Part shown: in pieces, positions 44,640-55,252 of the stretch
Layout: each line of letters starts with the position of its first letter
Position numbering within the stretch: position 1 is the first letter of the stretch
DNA from: Simmondsia chinensis
Taxonomy: Eukaryota; Streptophyta; Magnoliopsida; Caryophyllales; Simmondsiaceae
Reading direction: 5' to 3'
NCBI GenBank assembly: GCA_018398585.1
Contig: JAGTTD010000001.1
Coordinates: forward strand, 36,967,938 to 37,031,937
Length of the DNA stretch: 64,000 nt
Notes under the pieces: generated by a model
What the model was told of the DNA's origin: nothing
Databases searched by the model: none
The model's input: the letters and a program-made list of their open reading frames with translations, nothing else
Made by a program: the position numbers and the translations under genes

Positions 44640-47515
44640 GTAATTAGTGGTGTATTATCAATCATAAAAGGTGTATGATTGGTTTTAATGGTACAAAACC
44701 AACTTGGGCAGACGTTTTTTAAGTAATTAGTGGTTTATGATCAATCATACACGGTGTATGATTGGATTTGAGGCTGTGAAATCAACTTGTATAGATGTTT
44801 TTGTTTAAGTAATTAATGGTGTACAATCAATCGTACACGATATATGATTGGTTTTAATGGTTTAAAATCAACTTTTGTAGACGTTTTTTAAGTAATTAGT
44901 GGTTTATGAGCAATCATACACTGTGTATGATTGGTTTTAATGGTGTATAACCAACTTGTGTTTGTGTGTGTTAAGTAAACAGTGGTGTATGATTAATCAT
45001 ACACCGTGTATAATTGGTTTTAATGGTGTAAAATCAACTTGTTTTAATGTCTTTCAAGTCAGTAGTGGTGTATGATCAATCATACACGGTGTATGATTGG
45101 ATTTAAGGCTGTGAAATCAACTTGTATAGATATTTTTTAAGTAATTAGTGGTGTATGATTTGTTTTAATGGTGTAAAACCAACTTGGGTAGACGTTTTTT
45201 AAGAAATTAGTGGTTTATGATCAATCATACATGGTGTATGATTGGTTTTAATGGTGTATTACCAACTTGTGTTTGTGTGTGTTAATTAAACAGTGCTGTA
45301 TGATTGATCATACACCGTGTATGATTGGTTTTAACGGTGTAAAATCAACTTGTTTTAATGTCTTTCAAGTCATTAGAGGTGTATGATTGATCACACACGG
45401 TGTATGATTGGATTTAAGGCTGTGAAATCAACTTGTATAGATATTTTTGTTTAAGTAATTACTGGTGTATAATCAATCATACACGGTGTATGATTGGTTT
45501 TAATGGCGTAAAATCTACTTGTGTAGACGTTTTTTAAGTAATTAGTGGTTTATAAGCAATCATACACGGTGTATGATTGGTTTTAATGGTGTATAACCAA
45601 CTTGTGTTTGTGTGTGTTAAGTAAACAGTGGTGTATGATTAATCATACACCGTGTATGATTGGTTTTAATGGTGTAAAATCAACTTGTTTTAATGTCTTT
45701 CAAGTCAGTAGTGGTGTATGATTAATCATACACGGTGTATGATTGGATTTAAGGATGTGAAATCAACTTGTATAGATGTTTTTTAAGTAATTAGTGGGGT
45801 ATGATTAATCATACAAGGTGTATGATTGGTTTTAATGGTGTAAAACAAACTTGGGTAGACATTTTTTAAGAAATTAGTGGTTTATGATCAATCATACATG
45901 GTGTATGATTGGTTTTAATGGTGTATTACCAACTTGTGTTTGTGTGTGTTAAGTAAACAGCGGTGTATGATTGATCATACATCGTGTATGATTGGTTTTA
46001 ACGGTGTAAAATCAACTTGTTTTAATGTCTTTCAAGTCATTAGAGGTGTATGATTGATCACACACGGTGTATGATTGGATTTAAGGCTGTGAAATCAACT
46101 TGTATAGATGTTTTTGTTTAAGTAATTACTGGTGTATAATCAATCATACACGGTGTATGATTGGTTTTAATGGTATAAAATCAACTTGTGTAGACGTTTT
46201 TTAAGTAATTAGTGGTTTATGAGCAATCATACACGGTGTATGATTGGTTTTAATGGTGTATAACCAACCTGTGTTGGTTTGTTTTGAGTCATTAGTGGTG
46301 TATGATTAATCATACACAGTGTATGATTGCGTTTAATGCTATAAAATGAACTTATCTATGTGTGTATCAAGTAAACAATAGTGTATGATCAATCATGCAC
46401 TGTGTATGGTTGGTTTTAAGGGTGTGAAATTAACTTGTTCAGGTATGTTTCAAGTAATTAGCGGTATAGGATCAATCATACACCGTTTATGATAGGTTTT
46501 AATTGTGTAAAATCAAATTGTCTAGATGTGTTTTAAGTAATTAGTGGAGTATGATCAATCATACATCGTGTATGATAGGTTTTAATGGTGTGAAATCAAT
46601 TTGTGTTAGTGTGTTTGATGTCATTAGTGGTGTATGATTAATCATACACCATGTATAGTTGCTTTTAATGCTGTAAAACGAACTTATCTAGGTGTTTATC
46701 AAGTAAACAGTGGTGTATGATAAATCGTACACCATGTATGATAGGTTGTACTGGTGTAAAACCAACTTGTCTTGGTGTATTTGAAGTAAACAGTGGTGTA
46801 TGATTAATCATACATGGTGTATGGTTGCTTTTAATGCTGTAAAACAAACTTACCTAGGTTTGTATCAAGTTAATAGTGGTGTATGATCAATCATACATCG
46901 TGTATGATAGTTGTATTGGTGTAAAACCAACTTGTCTTGGTGTGTTTGAAGTATATAGTGGTGTATGATAAATCATACAGTGTATATGATAGGTTTTGAT
47001 GGTGTGAAATCAACTTGTGTTAGTTTGTTGTGAGTCATTAGTGGTGTATGATTGCGTTTAATGCTGTAAAATGAACTTATGTAGGTGTGTATCAAGTAAA
47101 CAGTGGTTTATGATCAATCATACACCGTGTATGATTGGTTTTAAGCATGTGAAATCAACTTGTTGAGGTGTGTTTCAAGTAATTAGTGGTGTAGGATCAA
47201 TCATACATTGTATATGATCGGTTTTAATGGTGTGAAATCAACTTGTTTAGGTGCGTTTCAAGTAATTAGTGGTATATAATCAATCATACACCATGTATGA
47301 TTGGTCTAAATGGTGTAAAACCAACTTGTTTTAGTGTGTTTTAAGTAATTAATGGTGTAAAATCAACTATTTACTGTAATTAATGGTGTGCGATCGATCA
47401 TATACCGTGTATGGTAGGTTTTAATCGTGTGAAATCAACTTGTCTGGGTGTGTTTCAAGTCAGTAGTGGTGTATGCTTAATCATACACCTTGCATGGCTT
47501 GTTTTAATGGTATAT
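44640..47515 (+). repeat. Left palindromic satellite array (in the leader intron)
   Basis: About 36 monomers of ~80 bp reading GTGTATGATCAATCATACAC, CGTGTATGATTGGTTTTAAT, GGTGTAAAATCAACTTG, then a variable 20-30 bp linker ending AAGTAATTAGTG. Each has three TCATACAC half-sites. Linker types recur about every four monomers: GTGTTTGTGTGTG is at 44958, 45269, 45604 and 45935 (spacing 311, 335, 331). Runs reverse-complemented to the right-hand array. Confidence 0.95.
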
Positions 47516-49143
47516 CATGGGTTTAATCTTTGGTTTTGTGATGTTTTTCTTTTATTTCAGATGGCATTTTACACACGCAGGAAGAGCCGATCAGTAGTGG
47601 AGGTTGATTACATTTTCCCAAGTAGTTGCTGGAAATTCCTGCAAGTTAACCAAATGGGAGTATCAACCAAAGTTGTGACGGAGATTAGGGAAATCTTGAA
47701 AGACGACGAAGCCAAGGTTTGGCACAGTATCCATATGAATTATTTTAACTTTTTACTATTACATTTATGATCCCTTATTTACTAAAAGTGTTTTGCATTA
47801 CAGCTTGCCCTTGTTTCACAATACAATGTCGGACATCTGCTTGAGCTGAGTGAGACTAATGTCGGCTTCTGGCATAGTCTAATTCACATTGTCCTTCTCC
47901 ACCAGGTGGCCAACCCAAATCCCGAGGAGTTATCATTCTCATTTGGTGGGAAGTTAGTGCACCTCGGGAGGAGGGAATTTTTCATTCTAACCGGCTTGAG
48001 ATATGCCGGTGTGAAAGAGGTACACGGTGGTTCCAACAGGCTGGTTGCCAAGTACGGCATGAGGGGGAGGATGAGTAAGCAGCAGCTGCTTGAAGCGTGG
48101 AGAACCTGCTCCATCATGGGGGACCAGGTTAAGCTTGCTATTGCCTACTTGGTTGAGGGTCTACTGTTCGCCAAACACAAGCGAACAGGCATTGACCCGA
48201 ACATCCTGGCTCTCGTGGACGACGTGGACTCTTTTAACAGTGTTGCTTGGGGATCCTTGAGCTGGAAATTCTTAGTGCGGAAGCTCAAGGATTTCGTGGC
48301 AAAAATGCAACACGGTTTAGAAAGGACCTACTCCGTCCACGGGTTCTATGATGTGGTTTCCATATTTGCCCTGGAAACCCTTCCAGAACTTGCCAAGGTT
48401 GGGGTAGTGAGGGTTGGCAACCAGCCTCTTGGGTGGATCCTTAACTGGAAGATGTGTGTTAAGGTTTCGTTCGCCGCTCTGCTCTCAACGGTATTTGATC
48501 AGGTAATAATACATTATGTTGTTGCTATTTTACTACTAGTTGTTTCATATCATTTGGGTTAGAATTATGATTTGTAATTTTACTAACTTTCATATGATGT
48601 ATCTTCCTTTGATCAGCAATTAAATGCCGAACCGATTGGACTGACGAGTGCGGAAGCCAATCAGCCTAATCTACAAGGCATTCCCTTTGCTGAGGATGGT
48701 GAGGAGGGGGTTCAATCTCCTGTTAAGGCAATGCCAGCAGATCCAGGTGATAAACCAGAACCATTGGCAACTCAGGACCCCTTGCTGGCATCCCAGGAGG
48801 AACCATCTACTACGTCACCCAATTTGGCGTATCAATCGGTATTGACATTTCGTTTTGTGTTTATTTAATTGCATTTTATCCTTGTAAGTACTATATTATT
48901 CAAATTCATATTTATGACAATTTGGAGGACTTATTGCAGGTTATGGAGAGACTCGAAGCGATGGAGAAAGATATGCAAATCATGCGGAAGCACTTTGAAA
49001 GGAGACTTGAAGCGCAACAGCTTCAGCAGCAAATGTACAAACGACGGTTTGAGGCTTAGGAGGAAATGATTAAGGAGCTCTCAGACCGTCCACGGCATGC
49101 CACATTCCCACATATCTATTCATCGACTTTCGCTCATCCATCC

Positions 49144-49461
49144 CCAATTGAGCAAGCAATTATTATTTCTCCTACATGTACTGGGTAAGACATTATGGAT
49201 CCTTGTTATTGTCCCAATTTGGTATGTTTTCATGCATGTTGAGGTTTATTGACTTTGGTATTTGCTCTGCCAACCAGGGACGAGGAAAATGTCTACAAGG
49301 AACCAATTGAGCAAGCAATTATTATTTCTCCTACACGTACTGGGTAAGACACTACGGATCCTTGTTATTGTCCCAATTTGGTATGTTTTCATGCATGTTG
49401 AGGTTTATTGACTTTGGTATTTGCTCTGCCAACCAGGGAAGAGGAAAATGTCTACAAGGAA
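49144..49461 (+). repeat. 159-bp tandem duplication making an extra exon
   Basis: Unit CCAATTGAGCAAGCAATTAT... occurs at 49144 and 49303. It spans an exon end, an intron and an exon start. The extra exon (49278-49343) is 66 nt and keeps the frame, adding 22 codons. A handful of substitutions separate the copies. Confidence 0.9.
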
Positions 49462-50019
49462 CCATCGTCAACGCGTGTGGATGGCGTTGAAAACTTGATG
49501 ACATTGTCCGAGACAGTTTTGAGATTGGGGCAAGAGAGGAGGGGCCCCAAGCCAAATCCCAAGTACAAAGGTGAAGAATGGACCGTGGAGGGTAAGAGCA
49601 AAAGGGCAAGAATGACCCATCATGGACCGGAACCGGTTCTGCCCTTCGATCCATTCCAACCTCCCTCCAAGGAAGAAAAAAAAAAGAGTTTGAAGATTTC
49701 TACAAAAGTTTCCACGCAAAGGTTAAGAAGTAAGTGTGATTTTACACTATGCTTTTTGATTATCAGTATGAAAATGTTTTCAGATTGCAATTTTCTTATG
49801 CGATGCTTATATATCATGCTTCTCATTTTATATTACAGAAATTTGAAGACTCTCTTCGAGTTACTTGAGGATCAACGAATGGATTTCTCTGTTTTGACTG
49901 CCAGTACGGGTCAGTTTTGGTAGCGGTTGAAAAACGACGATGCCTGGCTTACGGATGAGGTATGTTCCCCATCATGATCCATTTGGCGTGCGATTACTGC
50001 AAGTGGATCCCATTATTAT

Positions 50020-50560
50020 TGGTGTATGATGAACAATACACGGTGTATGATAGGTTTTAAGGGTGTGAAATCAATAAGTGGTGTATGATAGGTTTTAAAT
50101 GTGTGAAATCAACTTGCATAAGTGTGTTTCAAGTAATTAGTGATGTATGACTTATCATACACTGTGTATGTTAAGTTTTAATTGTGTAAAATAAACTTAT
50201 ATAGTTATGTTTCAAGTATTTAGTGGTGTTTGACTTATCATATACGGTGTATGATATGTTTTAAATGTATAAAATCAACTTATATAGTTATGTTTTAAGT
50301 AGTGGTGTATGACTTATCATACACGGTGTATGATAAGTTTTAAATGTGTAAAATCAACTTGTATAAGTGTGTTTCAAGTAATTAGTGGTGTATGACTTAT
50401 CATACACCGTGTATGATGAGTTTTAAATGTATAAAATCAACTTGTATAGGTGTGTGTCAAGTAATAAGTGGTGTATGATTAATCATACACCATGTACGAT
50501 ATGGATTAATGGTGTAAATCAACTTATGTTATTGTGTTGCTATGTTCCAAGTGATTAGTG
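50020..50560 (+). repeat. Palindromic satellite in an Ulp1-gene intron
   Basis: About seven monomers in the same orientation as the left array, with TGTATGACTTATCATACAC as the main palindrome variant. They fill the intron 49960-50573. Confidence 0.92.
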
Positions 50561-51587
50561 GTGTGTGTTGCAGGAAATGGATGTTGTTCTGCACTACATT
50601 CTGCAGAAGAAACATCAATACCAGAGTATTTCGACCCGAGGGCAACATGCGCAAATACGTCGGTTGCTATACTATTTGGACCCCTATTGAAACGCGCACA
50701 AAATAGAGAAATCCCCATCGAATATGCTTTTGATGATTTTGAATCGTTGATTATCAAGTTTCTTGCCAGGGGTGTTAAATATGGGGTTCGCTGCCACAAC
50801 GTGGATCCGATATACATGCCCATCAATCAACCTAATCAACATTGGTTCCTTGCTGTAATCAATTTTAAAGATTGGCGGATTGAGGTAATTGATTCCTTGT
50901 ACTCCGCCGCAGCCAAGGAATCATGATTAGAGCATGTGGAGCCAATTGCAAAATTGATTCCACATGCTCTAGATATGATTAATTTTTGGGACGTCCGAAA
51001 GGACCTCATACATCTCAGAGGCAAACCTTTCGCAATAACTTACGACCGGTATTCATGTTCGCAACAGATGGGGTATGACATCTACTTCCATTGCTGTTTT
51101 ACTATGTTTATTTTTTTTTTGGTTATTAAGTGGATGAAAATAATCATTACTTACAAAGATCATCTGTATTATTATGAACTGCAAGTCCGATTGTGGCATA
51201 TTTGTTGTAAAGTTTATAGAATTTTTGCTTACAAATGGACTCAGCATCTCCGAATGCACGCAACGGCAGATGAGGAAGTTGCGGATGAACACTTGCGTAT
51301 ACTTGTACAGCCATGGACGAAAGAAACCAATGAAAATGTATACAAGTGAATAAAAATATGTGATGTGTATTTGTTATTGTATACTTGTATATGATTTACA
51401 TTGTAATCATTGTACTAAAAATTGTAGAAAGGCTGTGATGGGTATGCAATTGTGTATATTTTTATATTGTTGTATATTATTGTGGACGTATTTTCAAATT
51501 GTGTAATGAGAATAGTGAATGAAGTGTTTTGAAGTTGGCCCCAATTGTGTGTTTTAAGTATTTGATGTGTTTTTGAAGTGTGTTGAG

Positions 51588-51735
51588 ATGTATGTCGACA
51601 CACATTCTTACATAACAGGGATGTAGAGGTGTGTGTCGACACACAGGGATGGTGTGTCGACACGCATTCTTACAGAAAAGGGATGCAGAGTTGTGTGTCA
51701 ACACACAAGGATGGTGTCGACACACATTCTTACAG
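51588..51735. repeat. TGTGTCGACACA palindrome block, copy 2 (tandem)
   Basis: Alternating TGTGTCGACACA palindromes and ATTCTTACAGAAAAGGGATG-type spacers, about three rounds with decay. It lies just downstream of the Ulp1-like gene. Confidence 0.88.
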
Positions 51736-51769
51736 AAAAGTGATATTCCCAATATTTACGTCAATCACT

Positions 51770-52372
51770 TATTAATTGAAAAACACTTTTAAAGGTTGTG
51801 TTTACACTATTACACCAGCAAAACTCAAAAAATACATGCAAAAGTTGTTTTTACACCCATAAAACTCATCATACACCGTGTGTGAGTCATCGTACACCAA
51901 AAATTTACTTCAAACACACCTATATAAGTTAATTTTACACCAATATAACCCATCATACACCGTGTATGATTCATCATACACCAATAATTACTTCAAACAC
52001 ACCTATATAAGTTGATTTCACAGCATCATACCAGCAAAACTTAAAAATACATGCAAAAGTTGATTTTACCCATTAAAACTCATCATACACCGTGTATAAT
52101 TGATTATACACCACTAAGTACTTGAAACACACCTGTAAAACTTGATTTTACACCAATATAACCCATCATACACCAACAATTGCTTGAAACACACATGCAA
52201 AGGTTGAGTTTACCCCATTACACCGGCAAAACTAGAAAAAAAATGCAAAAGTTGATTTTACACCTCTAAAACCTATCTTACACTGTGAATGATTGATCAT
52301 ACACCACAAATTACTTGAAACACATTAAAAGAAGTTGATTTCACACATTTAAAACTATCATACACTGTGAAT
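51770..52372 (-). repeat. Palindromic satellite, intergenic block 1
   Basis: About eight monomers in the opposite orientation to the left array (CATCATACACCGTGTATGAT, then TACACCAATAATTACTT, then CAAACACACCTATATAAG). The orientation switch falls between the Ulp1-like stop (51353) and 51770. Confidence 0.92.
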
Positions 52373-53149
52373 TGTGAACAGTTGCAGGAAATCTTTTGTA
52401 CATTTCTTCACGTTATACATAATTTAAAAGTTTATAAGCTAGGGATATAGGGTAGTGATATTAGCGTGCATGTAATTTTAAATTATCCTGCAGACAATTT
52501 GAAGGACATATTGGAAATATTTCAAACAGTTGTCCCTCTGCATATGTTGTCTGTAAAGTGCACCCACTGCATGCATACAAAGTTCAAGATCCTTATCATG
52601 TGGATGCACTTCGCACCATTACAACTCATCATATATCATACACCATGTGTGATTGATCATACACCATTGATTACTTGAAACACCCTTGATGAAACATGAT
52701 CTGTAGAAGTGCCCGCACCTCTCCCTGCCTCTCAGCTGCCACTGGCCCACCACCGCCACTCCTAGAACCACATACTTTAGCAATTTCAATGGCTAGATGT
52801 AGCACGAAATTGAGGAACCATATATGCTTGGCTTCCTATCCAACTCCTCCATTTATAGGCAAAAGCATACAAGGTACAAACACATGGGGAGAACCGTGGG
52901 AGAGGGGCAGGATAAAGTAGGTGGTAGTTCAGGTTATTAAATGTCTTGCTTGGGTGTCCATTATGACCCCTGAACATTCAATGTTCAACCCCCAACTACC
53001 CTAACATGGTCAGTCTCCTCCATTTAAAACAATTTCATTGATAATACACAACCTCAAACTAGTCAATGTGATATGGATAATACAAATTTGTCATTAATAA
53101 TGCACATATATTAATAATATACTATTTCATGATTATCAATTGCAATTAC

Positions 53150-53875
53150 ACAATTAAAACACTGTGTATGATAAGTCATACACCACTAATTACTTGAAAC
53201 ATAACTATATAAGTTGATTTTACACATTTAAAACTTATCATACACCTTGTATGATTCATCTTACACTGCTATTTACTTCAACAGCACCTATGCTTGTTCA
53301 TTTTACAGCAATATAACCCATCATACACCAATAATTACTTGAAAAACACTTATAACTGGTGATTTTACACTATTATACCAGTAAAACTTGAAATAAATAT
53401 GCAAAAGTTGATTTTACACACGTATAACTCATCATATAACGTGTATGATAAGTCATACACCGCTATTTACTTCAAACACACCTATATAAGTTGATTTTAC
53501 ACATTTAAAACTTATCATACACCGTGTATAATTCATCTTACACAGCTATTTACTTGAACCACACCTATGCTTGTTCATTTTACAACAATATAACCCATCA
53601 TACACCAATAATTACTTGAAGAACACTTATAACTGGTGATTTTACACCATTATACCAGCAAAACTTGAAATAAACATGCAAAAGTTGATTTTACACCCAT
53701 ATAACTCATCATACAACGTGTATGATAAGTCATACACTGCTATTTACTTCAAGCACACCTATATAAGTTGATTTTACACATTTAAAACTTATCATGCATC
53801 ATGTATGATTCATCTTACACAGCTATTTACTTCAACCACACCTATATCAGTTGATCGAATACCACTAATTTTTTT
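53150..53875 (-). repeat. Palindromic satellite, intergenic block 2
   Basis: About nine monomers in the same orientation as block 1. Two near-identical ~315-bp halves (the phrase CACCTATGCTTGTTCATTTTAC at about 53286 and 53566) show local duplication. Confidence 0.9.
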
Positions 53876-54152
53876 TATTACAATGTAATTGCTATTAATA
53901 TACGTGCATTATTAATGACAGTTTTGTATTATCCATAACACATTGACTGGTGTGAGGTTGTGTATTATAAATGCCCTTGTTGTTTTAAATGGATGATAAT
54001 AACCGGTTGGGGTAGTTGGAGGTTGAACACTTAATGTTCAGGGGTCATAATTAACACACAAGCAAGACATTTAATAACCTCAACTACCACCTACTTTATC
54101 CTACTCCTCCCCCACTATTCTCATGTTGTATTTGTACCTTGTATGCTTTTGC

Positions 54153-54160
54153 CTATAAAT
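54153..54160 (+). promoter_or_regulatory. TATA box upstream of the hairpin
   Basis: CTATAAAT, with a plausible start site near 54185-54195, roughly 65 bp before the hairpin at 54255. Confidence 0.5.
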
Positions 54161-54254
54161 GAAGGACTTGGCCAGGAAGCCAAGCATCCACGGTTCCTCA
54201 ATTTCGTGCTACATCAAGGGTTCACACGGCAAGATCAATGTCAAGGATGTGATT

Positions 54255-54439
54255 TTTTACTGCTGAGTGGAGACTTGCTAATTACCTGTGCTTAGCTTCC
54301 CGACTGATCATGATTCATCAAGGGTTTTACTTAATCGGGTTTTAAAGGAAGTATGTGATCAAGCAAATCCCTTTATGTATCATGATCAGCCGGTGAAGTT
54401 GAGCGCAGGCAATTAGTGTGTCTCCACTCAGCAGTAAAA
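54255..54439 (+). ncRNA. Candidate microRNA precursor (185-nt hairpin)
   Basis: The first 20 bases (TTTTACTGCTGAGTGGAGAC, 54255-54274) pair perfectly with 54420-54439. A small asymmetric bulge follows, then arms 54276-54336 and 54357-54418 pair with scattered mismatches and G-U pairs, including the run CTGATCATGAT/ATCATGATCAG. The loop is about 20 nt. A long stem with a lower perfect part, a bulge and 20-mer-sized paired blocks is typical of plant pre-miRNAs. A TATA box lies ~100 bp upstream. I do not recognise a known miRNA in it. It could also be a hairpin MITE; no target duplication was seen. Confidence 0.5.
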
Positions 54440-54489
54440 CATAACATCTGTAACATTGATCATAGGTGATTGATCATGATTTTTACAAT

Positions 54490-54725
54490 AGCTTCTACAG
54501 AAAGGTCAGGAAATAACTATGCTTTTTGATAGTCAGTGTAACCTATTGCAATTTTCATATGGGACGCCTATATATCATGCTTCTTATTGTATATTATAGG
54601 AATGTGAAGACTCCCCTTCTGTTACCTGAGGATCAACTATTGGATTTCACTGTTTTGACTGCCACGACAGGTCAATTTTGTTATCGGTTGGAAAACAACG
54701 ACATCTGGCTTACTCATGGGTTTAA
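54490..54725 (+). pseudogene. Duplicated fragment of an Ulp1-gene intron and exon
   Basis: Matches 49726-49960 (end of an intron plus exon 7): TGCTTTTTGATAGTCAGT, CCTATATATCATGCTTCT, then NVKTPLLLPEDQLLDFTVLT and GQFCYRLENNDIWLT. Where the gene at 49921 has TAG, this copy reads Tyr, so the stop arose after the duplication or was never shared. It is followed by satellite in plus orientation (54725-54830). Confidence 0.85.
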
Positions 54726-54884
54726 ATGGTATAAAATCGACTTGTGTTATTGCGTTTTAAGTCACAAGTGGTGTATGATAGGTTTTACTTGTTTGAAAAC
54801 AACTCTTGTTAGGGTGTTTCAATGACATCTGCCTTACTAATGGGTTTAAGCCATTTAAAACAATTTCATTGAAAAAACGACACT

Positions 54885-54945
54885 GTGTGTCGACACACAC
54901 CTCTGCATCCCTGTTTCTGTAAGAATGTGTGTCGACACACATCCC
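54885..54945. repeat. TGTGTCGACACA palindrome block, copy 3
   Basis: TGTGTGTCGACACACACC, CTCTGCATCCCTGTTTCTG, TAAGAATGTGTGTCGACACA. Same order as copy 1. Confidence 0.88.
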
Positions 54946-55252
54946 AATACACTAACACATCATATCAAAACACATCAAAACACATATAACACACATTTGG
55001 GACCAACTTCAAAACACTTTATTTACAAATTTCATTACATAATTTGAAAATACATCAACACCTCACACCAGTCAATGTGATATGGATACTACAAAATTGT
55101 CATTAATAATGCACGTATATTAATAGTACACAATTTCTTTGATATTAATAGCAATTACATTGTAAAAAATAAAATAAATAAAGAATGTAAATAAATGTAC
55201 AATATCGTCACCAATAGTAGCAACTAAAATTTATACATTTCAAGAATGTAAC

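Larger units (their letters stand above)
47561..51353 (+). pseudogene. Ulp1/SENP-like cysteine protease of the MULE (DUF1985 + peptidase C48)
   Basis: Exons by GT..AG: 47561-47716, 47804-48502, 48617-48838, 48940-49184, 49278-49343, 49437-49729, 49839-49959, 50574-51072 and about 51186-51353. Exons 1-2 encode a DUF1985-type domain (LSFSFGGKLVHLGRREFFIL, TGLRYAG). Exons 3-6 are an acidic linker with a coiled segment (VMERLEAMEKDMQIMRKHFE). Exons 7-9 hold the Ulp1 fold: NQHWFLAVI (His), IEVIDSLYS (Asp), SDCGIFVVKFIEFLL (Cys). Breaks: TAG in exon 4 (about 49057), a shift in the A10 run (about 49680), TAG 49921, a shift near 50620, TGA near 50924. The family removes SUMO-like proteins; its role in MULEs is unknown. 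The last two splice sites are uncertain. Confidence 0.87.
52690..54217. repeat. Large inverted repeat with outward TATA boxes
   Basis: Arms are about 52793-53150 and 53880-54217, close to 85-90% identical by eye (shared GTAGCACGAAATTGAGGAAC, GCATACAAGGTACAAA, TAAAGTAGGTGGTAGTT, CCTGAACATT). Each arm holds GCCTATAAAT (minus strand 52860-52851; plus strand 54151-54160) pointing away from the centre. The centre (53150-53875) is satellite in minus orientation. A partial third copy of the inner arm is at 55055-55165. Confidence 0.88.

Noticed and set aside
47884..48117. Minus-strand ORF over Ulp1 exon 2
   Set aside because: Antisense shadow of the DUF1985 exon.
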